From assembly GCA_024234975.1 (NCBI GenBank), contig JACKNH010000012.1, positions 1 to 64,000 on the forward strand: a DNA stretch of 64,000 nucleotides, written 5' to 3'. A program made the position numbers and the translations under genes. The DNA is from Gammaproteobacteria bacterium. GTDB lineage: Bacteria > Pseudomonadota > Gammaproteobacteria > Ga0077536. The first letter of the stretch is position 1. Every line of letters starts with the position of its first letter. Under the pieces are notes generated by a model. It was not told the origin of the DNA. It saw nothing but the letters and a program-made list of their open reading frames with translations, and searched no databases. This document shows, piece by piece, positions 1 through 9,400 of this stretch.

Positions 1-1143
1 GACCGCAACATCAACGCCGACAACACATTCGGGGTCACCGCCAGTTCACATATCGCGCGCGTGAATCCCGCGGATCCGAACAGCCCTTCGATCGAATCAG
101 TGATTGATGATTTCACCAGCTACAAGAACCGCAATGGCGGCATCTGGAGTCGCGGTGAGATGAAGGTGTTCCGCAATCTGAAACTTGCGGATAACGCCAT
201 CGGGTTCACCCATGCTTCCGGCTCGGCCGGGCGTGACCCGTTCACTTCAAAGGTGGTCGATTCGCTGTTCGTCGGTGAGACCGACAACATCGGCAACCCG
301 CGCAGCGAAGCGGAAAAGGCCTATGGCCGCAGCATGCCGAAGAAAGTCGCCGATTATCCGATTCGCGGCTACGAGTATTATGACTACCGTCACTCCGTCG
401 AGGATTCCACTTTCGTGAATTACGCGGATAACGCCACGCGCGAGGCGGGCGCGCTCTCGTACCTGATGTATACCAGCTTCGGCATGCACACCGAGAACGC
501 CGCCAGGGGACTGAAATTCGTCAACGCCAAGCCGGTCAGCTTCCCACCGGTGGTGCGGCAATGGGCGTCTGACTTCGGCCGCCGCAATGCCTGGCGCGGC
601 GCGACCATCCACGATCTCGACGGCTCCGTCAGCGGAACGCCCGGCGCATACATCGTATTGGATAACGGCATCGCTTCGGATGAAGAAGCCTGCACGATCA
701 AACCGTCATGGGGTGCCGCCGTATGTACGGGCGACTATGGCCGCTTCAGCGTCGGCGTGAATGTCGGCTTCGGCAACACGCCGATTACCGATCCGGTCAT
801 GCTCAGCCGCAACGGCCGCCGCTTCGAATACACCGGCGTCGCCACCATCCGCAGCGGCGCCGAAGTCCGCGTGGAAACCGCCAGGCCATCACTCTCGCTC
901 TCATTGCGCGAAATGGACGATGGCGGCTGGGTCATCTTTGAATTGCCCGGCTTCAACACCACCGCCAGCGGTACGCAGCAAGCCAGCCTGGAAGCCTTGC
1001 GTAACGCCAGCGGCACCGCGTATTTCAAGGACGGAGAGACATTGTGGGTGAAACTCGTGGTCGACGAATCAGCCAGCGAAGGACCGGTGCTTGAACAGGT
1101 CGGCCGGCTGGTGGCGCAGGCGAGTGTGGATGTGAGCCGGTAA
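1..1143 (+). CDS. C-terminal part of a CEMIP/fibrocystin-like beta-helix protein (5' end outside window)
   Basis: The frame is open from the first base, so this is the last 380 residues of a longer protein; a GTG at 61 is internal. The early part has right-handed beta-helix character (phrases such as FRNLKLADNAIGFTHASG). Further on, the stretch around DLDGSVSGTPGAY followed by a Cys-containing segment and GDYGRFSV resembles the conserved block of animal CEMIP/KIAA1199 and fibrocystin-type G8-domain proteins, which are extracellular. The bacterial function is unknown; extracellular glycan or matrix binding is only a guess. It ends 36 bases before the next gene, which has its own strong ribosome site. 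The family call rests on motif memory, and the missing N-terminus would be needed to see a G8 domain. Confidence 0.6.
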   Translation, partial: DRNINADNTFGVTASSHIARVNPADPNSPSIESVIDDFTSYKNRNGGIWSRGEMKVFRNLKLADNAIGFTHASGSAGRDPFTSKVVDSLFVGETDNIGNPRSEAEKAYGRSMPKKVADYPIRGYEYYDYRHSVEDSTFVNYADNATREAGALSYLMYTSFGMHTENAARGLKFVNAKPVSFPPVVRQWASDFGRRNAWRGATIHDLDGSVSGTPGAYIVLDNGIASDEEACTIKPSWGAAVCTGDYGRFSVGVNVGFGNTPITDPVMLSRNGRRFEYTGVATIRSGAEVRVETARPSLSLSLREMDDGGWVIFELPGFNTTASGTQQASLEALRNASGTAYFKDGETLWVKLVVDESASEGPVLEQVGRLVAQASVDVSR

Positions 1144-1179
1144 TCACAATTTCAACGAATATCCTTAAGGGGGGATGAC

Positions 1180-2097
1180 ATGCACGTACGCCGATTGTTA
1201 GCGACCATACTCGCCAGCGCCATTTCCGTTCCTGCCCTCGCGCAGGACTGCGATCGCAGCTGCCTGGCAGGCAAACTCGATAGTTATCTGAATGCCGTGG
1301 TCGCCAACGACGCCTCCAAGGCGCCGCTGAGCTACGGTTTCCGCCAGACGGAAAACTCCATCGTCACGCCCAATGACGAAGGGCTGTGGTCTACCGTGAC
1401 GGGCCTGGGCAAACTGCAGCGCCGCTACTATGACCCGGAAGGCCACACTGCCGGATTCTTCGGCCTGCTGGATGAAAGTGGCGAACCTGCGATCGTCGCG
1501 CTGCGCTTGAGAGTGGAGAACCAGCAGATCACCGAAGCGGAATGGCATATCGGCCGGAAGAACGACGTGGGCATCACCGGTGAGCCGGGCAAAGTGGTAT
1601 TCGATGTCGATAATCTGCTCGCCAATCCGCCCAACGAAGGCTTCGTGCCGTTGGATCGCCGCCACTCGCGCGAAGACCTGATCGCCATCGCCAACAGCTA
1701 CTTCGACGGCATCATGGCCAAGAACAGCAAAGTGGTGAAAGGGCATCCGGGCTGCTCACGGCGCGAAAACGGCTTCCCGACCTTCGGCGGCGAACTCAAG
1801 CCAGGCGAGATCGGTTTCGAAGGCAAGAGCGACTGCCGCACCGTCGGCGATTTCGGGCTGGCCCAGATCACCGCCAGGCGCACCCAGGTAGTGGATGTCG
1901 AACAGCAGATCGTGATGATGTCCGTGGTCTTCCTGCGCCGACCCGGCAACGAACGCTGGCGCAATCACTTCACCCACACCATCAGCATCGAGGACGGCTT
2001 GATCCGCCATGTGCACGGCGCGATGTTCTACGCACCGCCAACCCAGCCAGTGCCCAACTGGCCGCCTTATGATGGGAATTTCCCGTTGCAGCCCTAG
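1180..2097 (+). CDS. conserved secreted protein, DUF8021-like
   Basis: A 305-residue protein starting with a Sec signal peptide (MHVRRLLATILASAISVPALAQ, cleavage after ALA/AQ) behind a good ribosome site (AAGGGGGGA before ATG). The mature part has paired cysteines near its start (DCDRSC) and a second half beginning around SREDLIAIANSYFDGI, with a Cys/Arg/Glu-Asn-Gly motif (CSRRENG) that I associate with the uncharacterised DUF8021 family found in fungi and bacteria. The fold is probably an NTF2/SnoaL-like alpha-beta barrel, but no catalytic residues can be assigned. It may be co-transcribed with the preceding beta-helix protein gene. Function unknown. Confidence 0.65.
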   Translation: MHVRRLLATILASAISVPALAQDCDRSCLAGKLDSYLNAVVANDASKAPLSYGFRQTENSIVTPNDEGLWSTVTGLGKLQRRYYDPEGHTAGFFGLLDESGEPAIVALRLRVENQQITEAEWHIGRKNDVGITGEPGKVVFDVDNLLANPPNEGFVPLDRRHSREDLIAIANSYFDGIMAKNSKVVKGHPGCSRRENGFPTFGGELKPGEIGFEGKSDCRTVGDFGLAQITARRTQVVDVEQQIVMMSVVFLRRPGNERWRNHFTHTISIEDGLIRHVHGAMFYAPPTQPVPNWPPYDGNFPLQP

Positions 2098-2109
2098 GGT
2101 AGAGAGATA

Positions 2110-2152
2110 TTCAGGGTCAGGGTGAAAACTCGCAGGTTTTTACTCTGACCCC
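2110..2152. repeat. GGGTCAG palindromic repeat, copy 1
   Basis: Left arm GGGTCAGGGTGAAAACTC (2114-2131) and right arm GTTTTTACTCTGACCCC (2136-2152) form an imperfect palindrome. The same arm recurs inverted at 2986-3008, and the family recurs near 31.7 and 33.1 kb. It looks like a REP-type element of the kind mobilised by REP-associated tyrosine transposases, but no such transposase lies in this window. Confidence 0.75.
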
Positions 2153-2271
2153 CTAACAATGCTCTGACCACTGGAGCCTGACGGAATACCTGCATACTTT
2201 AAAAGCGATTGGTCACGTCTATGCTGGGTTATGGATGCTCTGAAATATTAGCGCCTGTAGTTGCACGCCAA

Positions 2272-2886
2272 ATGCGCCGGAAGTCTGTTCGATTATTTGC
2301 ATGGATACTAATATCGTGTGTTGTGTGTCCATCGTTTGCGGAGCCGGACGAGAGCACCGTAAGAAGATACCTCGCTAACTTGATTGCTGCTACGCTCTCA
2401 ATTGAAAGTGGCGATTACGGGGCTGACGCAGTACGAACGTCGGGGCCGCTGAGAATTCCTGGTATTGGTTGCGTATCGTGGCGAGAATTCTACGGGCTAA
2501 GTTACGGCCCCTCGCAGGATTCCATCGAATTGCTCGTGGCCAACTCGCAATTTTATGTTGATCCCCATACCGCCAATGACACGTGCCCAGACTTTGAAAC
2601 GGGTAATTATATCCGGCTGAATGCGTCGGTCGTCGACTTGCTGACTTTGGACTCGGTGGTAACCGAAATTAATTCAGGCGCTAGAGAACTGAGTGGCGCC
2701 GAGCAGTTTCATGCGCCACTAAAGCTTGTTGCGGTATCGTATGGTTACAGGGGGGCTGATGAGGAGCCCGCAGATATCGTAGGAACACTGATCGACACGA
2801 ATAATCGTGGTTTCTATATCAGCGTCTCGATTGATTGCGCCGAGGCTTGCGACGTTTATCTGAAACCATCAAACATCGTCCCGTGA
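2272..2886 (+). CDS. secreted protein of unknown function, possible acquired gene
   Basis: From the ATG at 2272 the product is 204 residues with a clear signal peptide (MRRKSVRLFAWILISCVVCPSFA, then EPDES). The frame stays open upstream to a TTG at 2209 and an ATG at 2221, but those starts would bury the signal peptide, so 2272 is preferred. There is no obvious ribosome site at any of the three. The mature part contains several cysteines (GIGCVSW, NDTCPDF, DCAEACDVY), suggesting disulfides in the periplasm or outside. I recognise no family. Base composition is visibly lower in GC and the codon choice differs from flanking genes, and GGGTCAG repeats lie on both sides, so recent acquisition is plausible. 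Confidence 0.6.
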   Translation: MRRKSVRLFAWILISCVVCPSFAEPDESTVRRYLANLIAATLSIESGDYGADAVRTSGPLRIPGIGCVSWREFYGLSYGPSQDSIELLVANSQFYVDPHTANDTCPDFETGNYIRLNASVVDLLTLDSVVTEINSGARELSGAEQFHAPLKLVAVSYGYRGADEEPADIVGTLIDTNNRGFYISVSIDCAEACDVYLKPSNIVP

Positions 2887-2985
2887 TGAACCTGTCTGCA
2901 TTAGAGTTCCACGGTGTCGCGCATGTGAATAAAGTTTCGAAGGATATCGCCAGCCGGCATGACCGCCATTTAACCTAAGCTCAGC

Positions 2986-3008
2986 GGAGTTTTCACACTG
3001 ACCCTGAA
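2986..3008. repeat. GGGTCAG repeat, copy 2 (inverted to copy 1)
   Basis: GGAGTTTTCACACTGACCC followed by TGAA is the reverse complement of the left arm of the element at 2110, with one or two differences. The two arms bracket about 0.9 kb carrying one gene. Confidence 0.65.
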
Positions 3009-3027
3009 TTACAATGATTCGAAAAAA

Positions 3028-3051
3028 CAAAACCCGCCGAGGCGGGTTTTG
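3028..3051. terminator. bidirectional rho-independent terminator
   Basis: The stem AACCCGCC-GA-GGCGGGTT is extended by flanking A and T runs. Read on the minus strand it is followed by TTTTGTTTTTT, so it most clearly serves the PEP-CTERM gene that ends at 3072. On the plus strand it could also stop the gene ending at 2886. Confidence 0.8.
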
Positions 3052-3071
3052 TTTGTGGAGTGGATCTGCGC

Positions 3072-3473
3072 TCAGGGAACTGTCTTTCGGCGTCTGACCC
3101 CAACGCCCGCCAGTCCTAATCCAATCAGCGCGAGGGTCCCGGGCTCAGGAACGGTGCTGTTCGTCAGTTGAAACATCTGGTCCCCTGCCGTGCTCATGAA
3201 AGTGAAGCTATTGCCATTGAACTGTGCCATCAGTGCATCTTGTGGCGCCGGGTTTCTGAGGCTTGCTTGTGCAGCTTCGAAGCCGTTGCCTGCCAGCCCT
3301 ACCCAATAGGCGGTGTTTGCAATCAACACTGGTTTATCAAAAGTAGCCCTATACATTCTGATCGAAACAATTGCTCCGGCTAGGTAGGCAGCCGGTGCAC
3401 CATTCCGGCTCACCTGCAATCGTTCAGGCCGAAGGTGCGTGTTGAGCATGCTGGGCAACGCAAGCAATGCCAA
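3072..3473 (-). CDS. PEP-CTERM protein, probably 5'-truncated remnant
   Basis: The 133-residue frame ends with a textbook PEP-CTERM tail: VPEPGTLALIGLGLAGVG and then RRRK. This is the exosortase recognition motif, hydrophobic helix and basic end. The body (TAYWVGLAGNGFEAAQ, AQFNGNSFTFMS) matches the C-terminal half of secreted PEP-CTERM proteins. There is no signal peptide: the only starts are a TTG at 3473 and an ATG at 3449, both lying inside the 3' end of the giant gene, and a stop codon sits just upstream in frame. The N-terminal half is therefore missing and the gene is probably a deletion remnant that cannot be exported. Confidence 0.6.
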   Translation of the reverse strand: MALLALPSMLNTHLRPERLQVSRNGAPAAYLAGAIVSIRMYRATFDKPVLIANTAYWVGLAGNGFEAAQASLRNPAPQDALMAQFNGNSFTFMSTAGDQMFQLTNSTVPEPGTLALIGLGLAGVGVRRRKTVP

Positions 3474-6400
3474 CGTCGCTTTTCCCCAACCGCCGACGCC
3501 TCAACAGCATCGCCCCCAACGCTGACCCCAACAGCCACACCGCGCCCGGTACCGGTACCGGTGAGGCCATTACATTCAGGATCACCGAACGCCCATCCTG
3601 CGAAAGGCTAAACGCGAGCCCTGGAAGTTCGGGGAAGAGCACGGTGTTGAACGAGCCGAACAAACCTCCCTCTGCGACCAGGAATTCAAACTGGTCGCCC
3701 GCTTGCGGGACGAAGTCGAACAGGTCGAAGTCCAAGGTGCCGGCGAGGTGGGCGGTGCCGCCGATTTCCCAGCGGTCGAATTCGCTGCCGGGTTCAGTAC
3801 CGATGATATCGATGGTCAGCATGTTGCCGCCGCCGAAAATCATATTGCCTTCGACGGTGGTGAGCGCCGGGCTGTTACCGGCGTTGGTCAGGCCGTCGAA
3901 CAACACGGTGCCCAGGCCCTGAAAGCCGGAGCCACCGTGGTAGCTGCCGAGGAACGCGGCGACGCTGCCGGTGCTGACGCGGAACTGGGTACCGTTGTTG
4001 GTGATGTCGTCGTAGAAGTTGACTGTGGATGTGCCGCTGATCAGCACCGTGCCGGTGTGATTCAGATCGCCGAATACATCGCTGATCAAGCCGCTGAAGT
4101 TGATTGCGCCCTGGTTCTCGATGCCGCCGTCGGCCATGAACGTGCCGTGGCCATTCACTGTAGCGCCAGCTTCGTTGGTGAAGTCCTGGGCGAATTCGGC
4201 GGTGCCGCCGAGCACGTTGACGGTACCGGCATTGGTGTTGCCGGCGCCGGTGAACAGCAGGCGGTCGCCATCGTTCACCCGCACTTCGCCCGCCGCGGTG
4301 TTGGTCAGTGGTGTTTCGATGCGGCCATCGCCATGCACCAGGCCTGTGTTGCTCAACGCGCCTCCTTGCAGCCGCGCGGCCGGACCGGTCAGCACGATTT
4401 CGCCGAGGTTATTGAAGCTGCCTGCTGAGAGATTGGCGTTGTCGACAATGACCAGGCCATCCGCCAGCACCGTGATGGTCTGGTCAATGTTGAGCATCGC
4501 GTTGGCGCCTTGTTGCAGCGTGGCGCCGAAGCGCCCGCCGGTGCCGACGGTCACGCTGGCCGAGGTCAGCTGCAGCGTACCGCTGTTGAACTGCAGCGTG
4601 CCGCTACCGACAACGTCATCGGTGATCAAGCTGCCGCCATTCAACAGCAGGCTTGCGCCACTATCGATCACGGTGTTGCCATCCACCCGCAATGTGCGGC
4701 CGGTGATGAGGTCCACGCTCGCGCCGAGTGCACCGCCAGTGATGACGTCGAAGTCACCATTGAGCTGATGGAAGGTTCCACTCAGGAAGCTGAAGCTGCC
4801 GTTGTTGGTGAATCCGGTGGTGCCGAGCGTACCACCGTTGATCGTCAGGCTCGCCGCAGGATCGATGACGGTGGTGGTATCGACGACCAGCGCCTGGTTG
4901 GCGCCCAGCGTCACGCTGTTGCCGAGCACGCCGCCTGCGCCCACGGTGAAATTGTTCACCGCCTGGTGCAAGGTTCCGGTGGCGAAGTCCAGCGTGCCGC
5001 TGTTGTTGATTGTGTTGAAAATCAGTTCGCCGCCGGCGAGATTGACGGCGCCCGTCGCCCCGATGTTCAGCGTGCCCGCAATATTCGCAACGCCGAGGTT
5101 GCTCAACGTCAGCGTGCCATTACCGCTGCCGCCAACGGTCAGGTCGCTCGACAGCTGCCAGAGCGAACCTTCACCGGTGACTGTGGCGGTGGCGTTGTTA
5201 CCGTTGGTCGGTCCCAGGACCGTGACACCACTGGTCAACTGGCCGCCGGCGCTTACCGTGACGATGCCGGAGACATCCAACGTGTTGGCGATGGTGCCGA
5301 TGCCGCCGTCGATTGCCAGCGTGCCCGGTTGGCCTATCGTCATCGTGTTACGTACCTGCAGTTTGCCCTGGCCGTGCGCATTCACGTTGCCTGTGCCGCC
5401 AGCGCCCAGCGTCAGGTTGCCGACGTTCCACAGCGAGGTGGCATCGCCGATATCGACCGTGCCCACGCTGCCGTTGTTCAAACCGACGGTGGCATCACCG
5501 GTGTTGACCACACCTGCGTTGGAAATATTGATTGTGCCTGCGCCGGAGTTCGCAACGATCAGCCCCTGACCATTCCATGCCGATCCAGCGCCGCTGACAT
5601 TGACGGTGCCGATACTTCCACCGGCAACGCCGACTTCATCGTTGTGGCCACCGAGCGCGGTGACCGAACCGCCGCCGTTGATATTCATCACGCCGTTCGC
5701 GGTGCCCCCGTTGCCGACCACCACGCGCGCGTTGTTGAGATTGATGGTCGCCGCGAGGCCGACTTCCAGCGTGCCGTTGCCGTTCTCGCCAACGCTCAGC
5801 TTCGATGCTGGCGCGGACTGACTGCCGACCGTCCAGTTCGAGCCCGCGCCCTGCAGCACGACGCCGTTGATATCAAGAGCCTGCGGCGCGATGCGCACGT
5901 CGCGGCTGATCACGTGGGCCGCGCCGTTCACCTGCATGGCGCCGCTGATATCGATGGTGTCGGCCACGTCCAGGGTCAAACCGGCAACGCTGCCATTGGC
6001 AGTGCTGCCGACCACCAGCGTCACGATATCCACGGTGGCATTGCTACCGCTCAACGCACCGTTGAGCGTGAGGCTGTTGCCACCGGCAAATTGCGGCGTG
6101 ACATTGGTGAACACAAGCTCGCCGCCGTTATCGATGACGACATCCGTCAGCTGCGGCGTGCCTGCCTGGAATTCCAGCGTGCCGGTGGCACCTACGTGCA
6201 ATATCGGCGCGACGAACGTGCCGCCGGTGAAGACCTGCGTGGCGGACTTGTTGGCATCGAGACCGACGTTGAAGGTTTCAACATCCACGTCCATGGTGCT
6301 GTTGCCGAACTGGCCGCCGTTCAACGTCAACGCACCCATCGCGCCGCCGACGGCGGGCGTGGAGAAAACGCCACCGTCCACGGTGATCGCGCCGGCGGGG

Positions 6401-9400
6401 TAAGTGAGTACCGTTTGTGCGGCGATGACATTGGCGCCCGTGCCGGCATGAACGGTAAAGCTGCCGCCGACGGCAAGGCTGTCAAGTGCTAAGTTGCTGC
6501 CGGTAATCGACGCCGTGCCATTCACCACCATGCTGCCGTTCGCGGCGAACTGCGGTGCGGATTCAGTGATTGCAAACACGCCACCTGCATCAACCGTGAC
6601 AGCATCAAGCGCGGCCGCGACTGCCTGCAGTTCCAGATTGCCGGCAGGGCCCACATGCAACACCGGCGCGGCGAATGTCGTGTTGGCTGCGGTATGCGTG
6701 GTCGGCTTGGCCGGGTTCAGACCAATGTTGAAGACGTCGACATCCACCGCCATGTTGGCATTGGTGAACTGGCCGCCATTTAACGTAAGTGTTCCGGCGC
6801 CGCCCTCCATACCCGAGACTTCCGTGGACCAGAACTCACCATCCTCGACATCAATGACGCCAGCGGGATCACTGAAAGTGGTGACCCCGGTTACGAATAC
6901 TGGCGCTTGCGCGCCGGGGTTGAGTGTGAGGCTGCCGCCGACCACGAGATTGCTCATCGCGGCGATGCCGCCGGCCATGGTTGCGGTGCCGTCGATGATC
7001 ATGCCGCCGCCCGGTGCGAACTGCGGCATGGAATCGTTGAGTAGCAGCGAACCGCCCTGGTCGACCTGAACAACAGCCATCGCGGAGATGGCCGATTCAA
7101 AACGCAGCGTGCCCACTGCGCCAACGCGAACCTGGGCTGCCGAGAAAGTATCGTTGGCGACCACGTGCTCGAAGGCCGATCCGGCGAGGCCGACGTTGAA
7201 CTCACCGACATCGATCACAACCGCGGCGTTGGTCAACGCGCCACCGTTCAGGTTGATGATGCCTTCACTGCCGTTGGCCCCGCGCACTTCCGGCGAATCC
7301 AGCGCGCCGGCGTTCAACGTGATGACGCCGGCCGGATCATTGAACAACACCTGACCGATATTGAAGAACGGGTAAGCGGTGGTTCCGCTGGCGTCGACCG
7401 TGAAGCTGCCGCCGACTTCCAACGTATCCAGCCACATCTGGCCACCGGTGAAGCTCACCGCGCCGTTGGCGACCATCAGGCCGGGGCTGTCGAAGCCGGG
7501 AATGGCATCGATGAATGAGAGGGTTCCGCCGGCATCCACCTGCACCGTGTCCAGACCGCCTGGCGTGTTGTTCTGAAACACCAGCGCGCCGTCCGCGCCA
7601 ACATGGATGACATCGGCGTTGAACGACGCCGTCGATACATGCGACGCAGCCTGGCCGCTGCGACCGACATTGAAATTACCAACGAGTAGATTTGTGGTGG
7701 CAGCGAGCGGTGTGCTGCCGTTGATGTTCAACGTGCCTTCGTGGCTGTCGGGAACGCCCTGGATCTGCTGGGTCGTGAGCGAACCGCCGGCCAGATCCAT
7801 CACGCCGGTGTCGAACAGGTTGACCACGTTGGCGTTGATGCTGCCGGAGAGCATATTGACGTTGCCGCGCACGCTGAGCGTTGCGGCGCTCAGACTACCG
7901 CCGTCAATCGAAATGGCGCCATTCGGTTCAACCACCACCGGACTGATCCCGCTGCTGCTGATGAACTGTGCCTGGTCTTCGATGACCAGCGCGCCGCTAT
8001 CACCTCCAATACTCGTGGTGCCGTTGACGACTTCAAGTTGCGTGCCGGCGCCGGCCAGCGCGAGAATGCCGTAGCCGTTCTGTGAGTAGGCCGGGTCGTA
8101 ACCGATGTAGAGGTTGCTGTTGGCGCCGGTGGTCAGGGTTGCGCCACCGGTCATCAACAGCTCAGCGGGCGCCTGCAACGTGGCTGCGGATATGCGAACG
8201 GATTCGATATCGGCATCGGCCTGATCTGCCATTTGCAATGTGCCGCTCAATTGCAGCGCGGCTGCATTCAGTTGGGTGCCTGCGCCAGTGACGACAGCAT
8301 TGCCGCCGGCGAACAGGGCTTGCCCGAGCAGCAACTGCCCGCCAGTGGTGACCGTCAGCGCGCCGTTGGTCGTCAGGCCTGCATCGGAATCGAACACGCC
8401 ACCGGCATGCACTGCGATGCTTTTGGTCGGATCAAATTCCAGTACGGGCTGCACGCTGCCCTGAACCACCGGGCTGCGCAACGTGATACTGCCGCCATTC
8501 ACCACCAGGCCGGACGCCATGCGCAGGTAGCCGCCATCCACCAGCACGCTGCCGGTGGCGTTGATGGTCATGCCGCCGGTGGCCGCGAAATCGTAGAGTG
8601 CGCCATCGAGTACTTGCAGGTTGGCACTGCCTTCGGAGGCGTGGCCGATGACCGCGCCCGCAGGACCGACGCCGTCTGCCTGGCGCAAGGTCGCGTAGCC
8701 GGTCAGCGTCAACTGTGCCTGCGAAGTCGCGCCGCCGAGTGTTGTCATCCCCAGGGAGTTGATTTGAACCAGTGTGCCGGTGGTGGCTTCAACCGTTTCG
8801 GTGTCTGCGGCAAAACGTTCGCCGCCAATGACCACATTCGCGGTCGAACCCGCCACAGTGTCGTCCGCCAGCGACAGGTCTGAAAAGGTAGCACGCGCGC
8901 CTTCACTGATGACGACGTTGGCCGTATGACCGTTGGCGCCCCAGATGCTTTCCGCCTGATCCGCCGTCACATAAACCGCCTGCCCTGATGCAACCAACGT
9001 GCCGTCACCTACGGCGCCTTCACCGGCGATATCAAGATAGCCGTCAACCAGCAGGCGCGAGCCGCTGTTCACGGTGAAGGTGCTGCCGTTATCGATGTTG
9101 TAAGGCGTCGTGAATTCCAGCCAGGCTTCGTCGATAGCGGTCAGGTTGTGGCCGTTCAACTGCAAGCCGGCCGCAGCCTGGCCGTAGATCTGGCCGTTCT
9201 GCACCAGCAGATCGTTATTGATATCGAGCACACCCCCATCAAGGGTGACTTTCGCCGAGCTGCCGACGCGCAGCTTGCCGTTGCCGGTGACGAACTGCCC
9301 GCCACTGGTCAGTGTCAGGAATGCGTTATAACCGGCGGCCGGGTCGACGCCGCCCATATCGAAACTGGCGTCGGTCGTCTGCGTGATTGAACTGCCCGCC

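Noticed and set aside
4510..6492. 660-residue open frame on the plus strand, and similar long frames at 11560-12855 and 11783-12550
   Set aside because: They are antisense to the giant gene and their composition (Ala, Arg, Asp, Val and His-rich, no domain, no ribosome site) is what the complement of its repeats yields. The minus-strand gene has a signal peptide, repeats and a sorting tail.
6050..7700. Regular spacing of similar DNA units, considered as a CRISPR or satellite array
   Set aside because: Units are about 465 bases, coding, diverged and in frame with the giant gene. No short direct repeats with unique spacers occur anywhere in the window.
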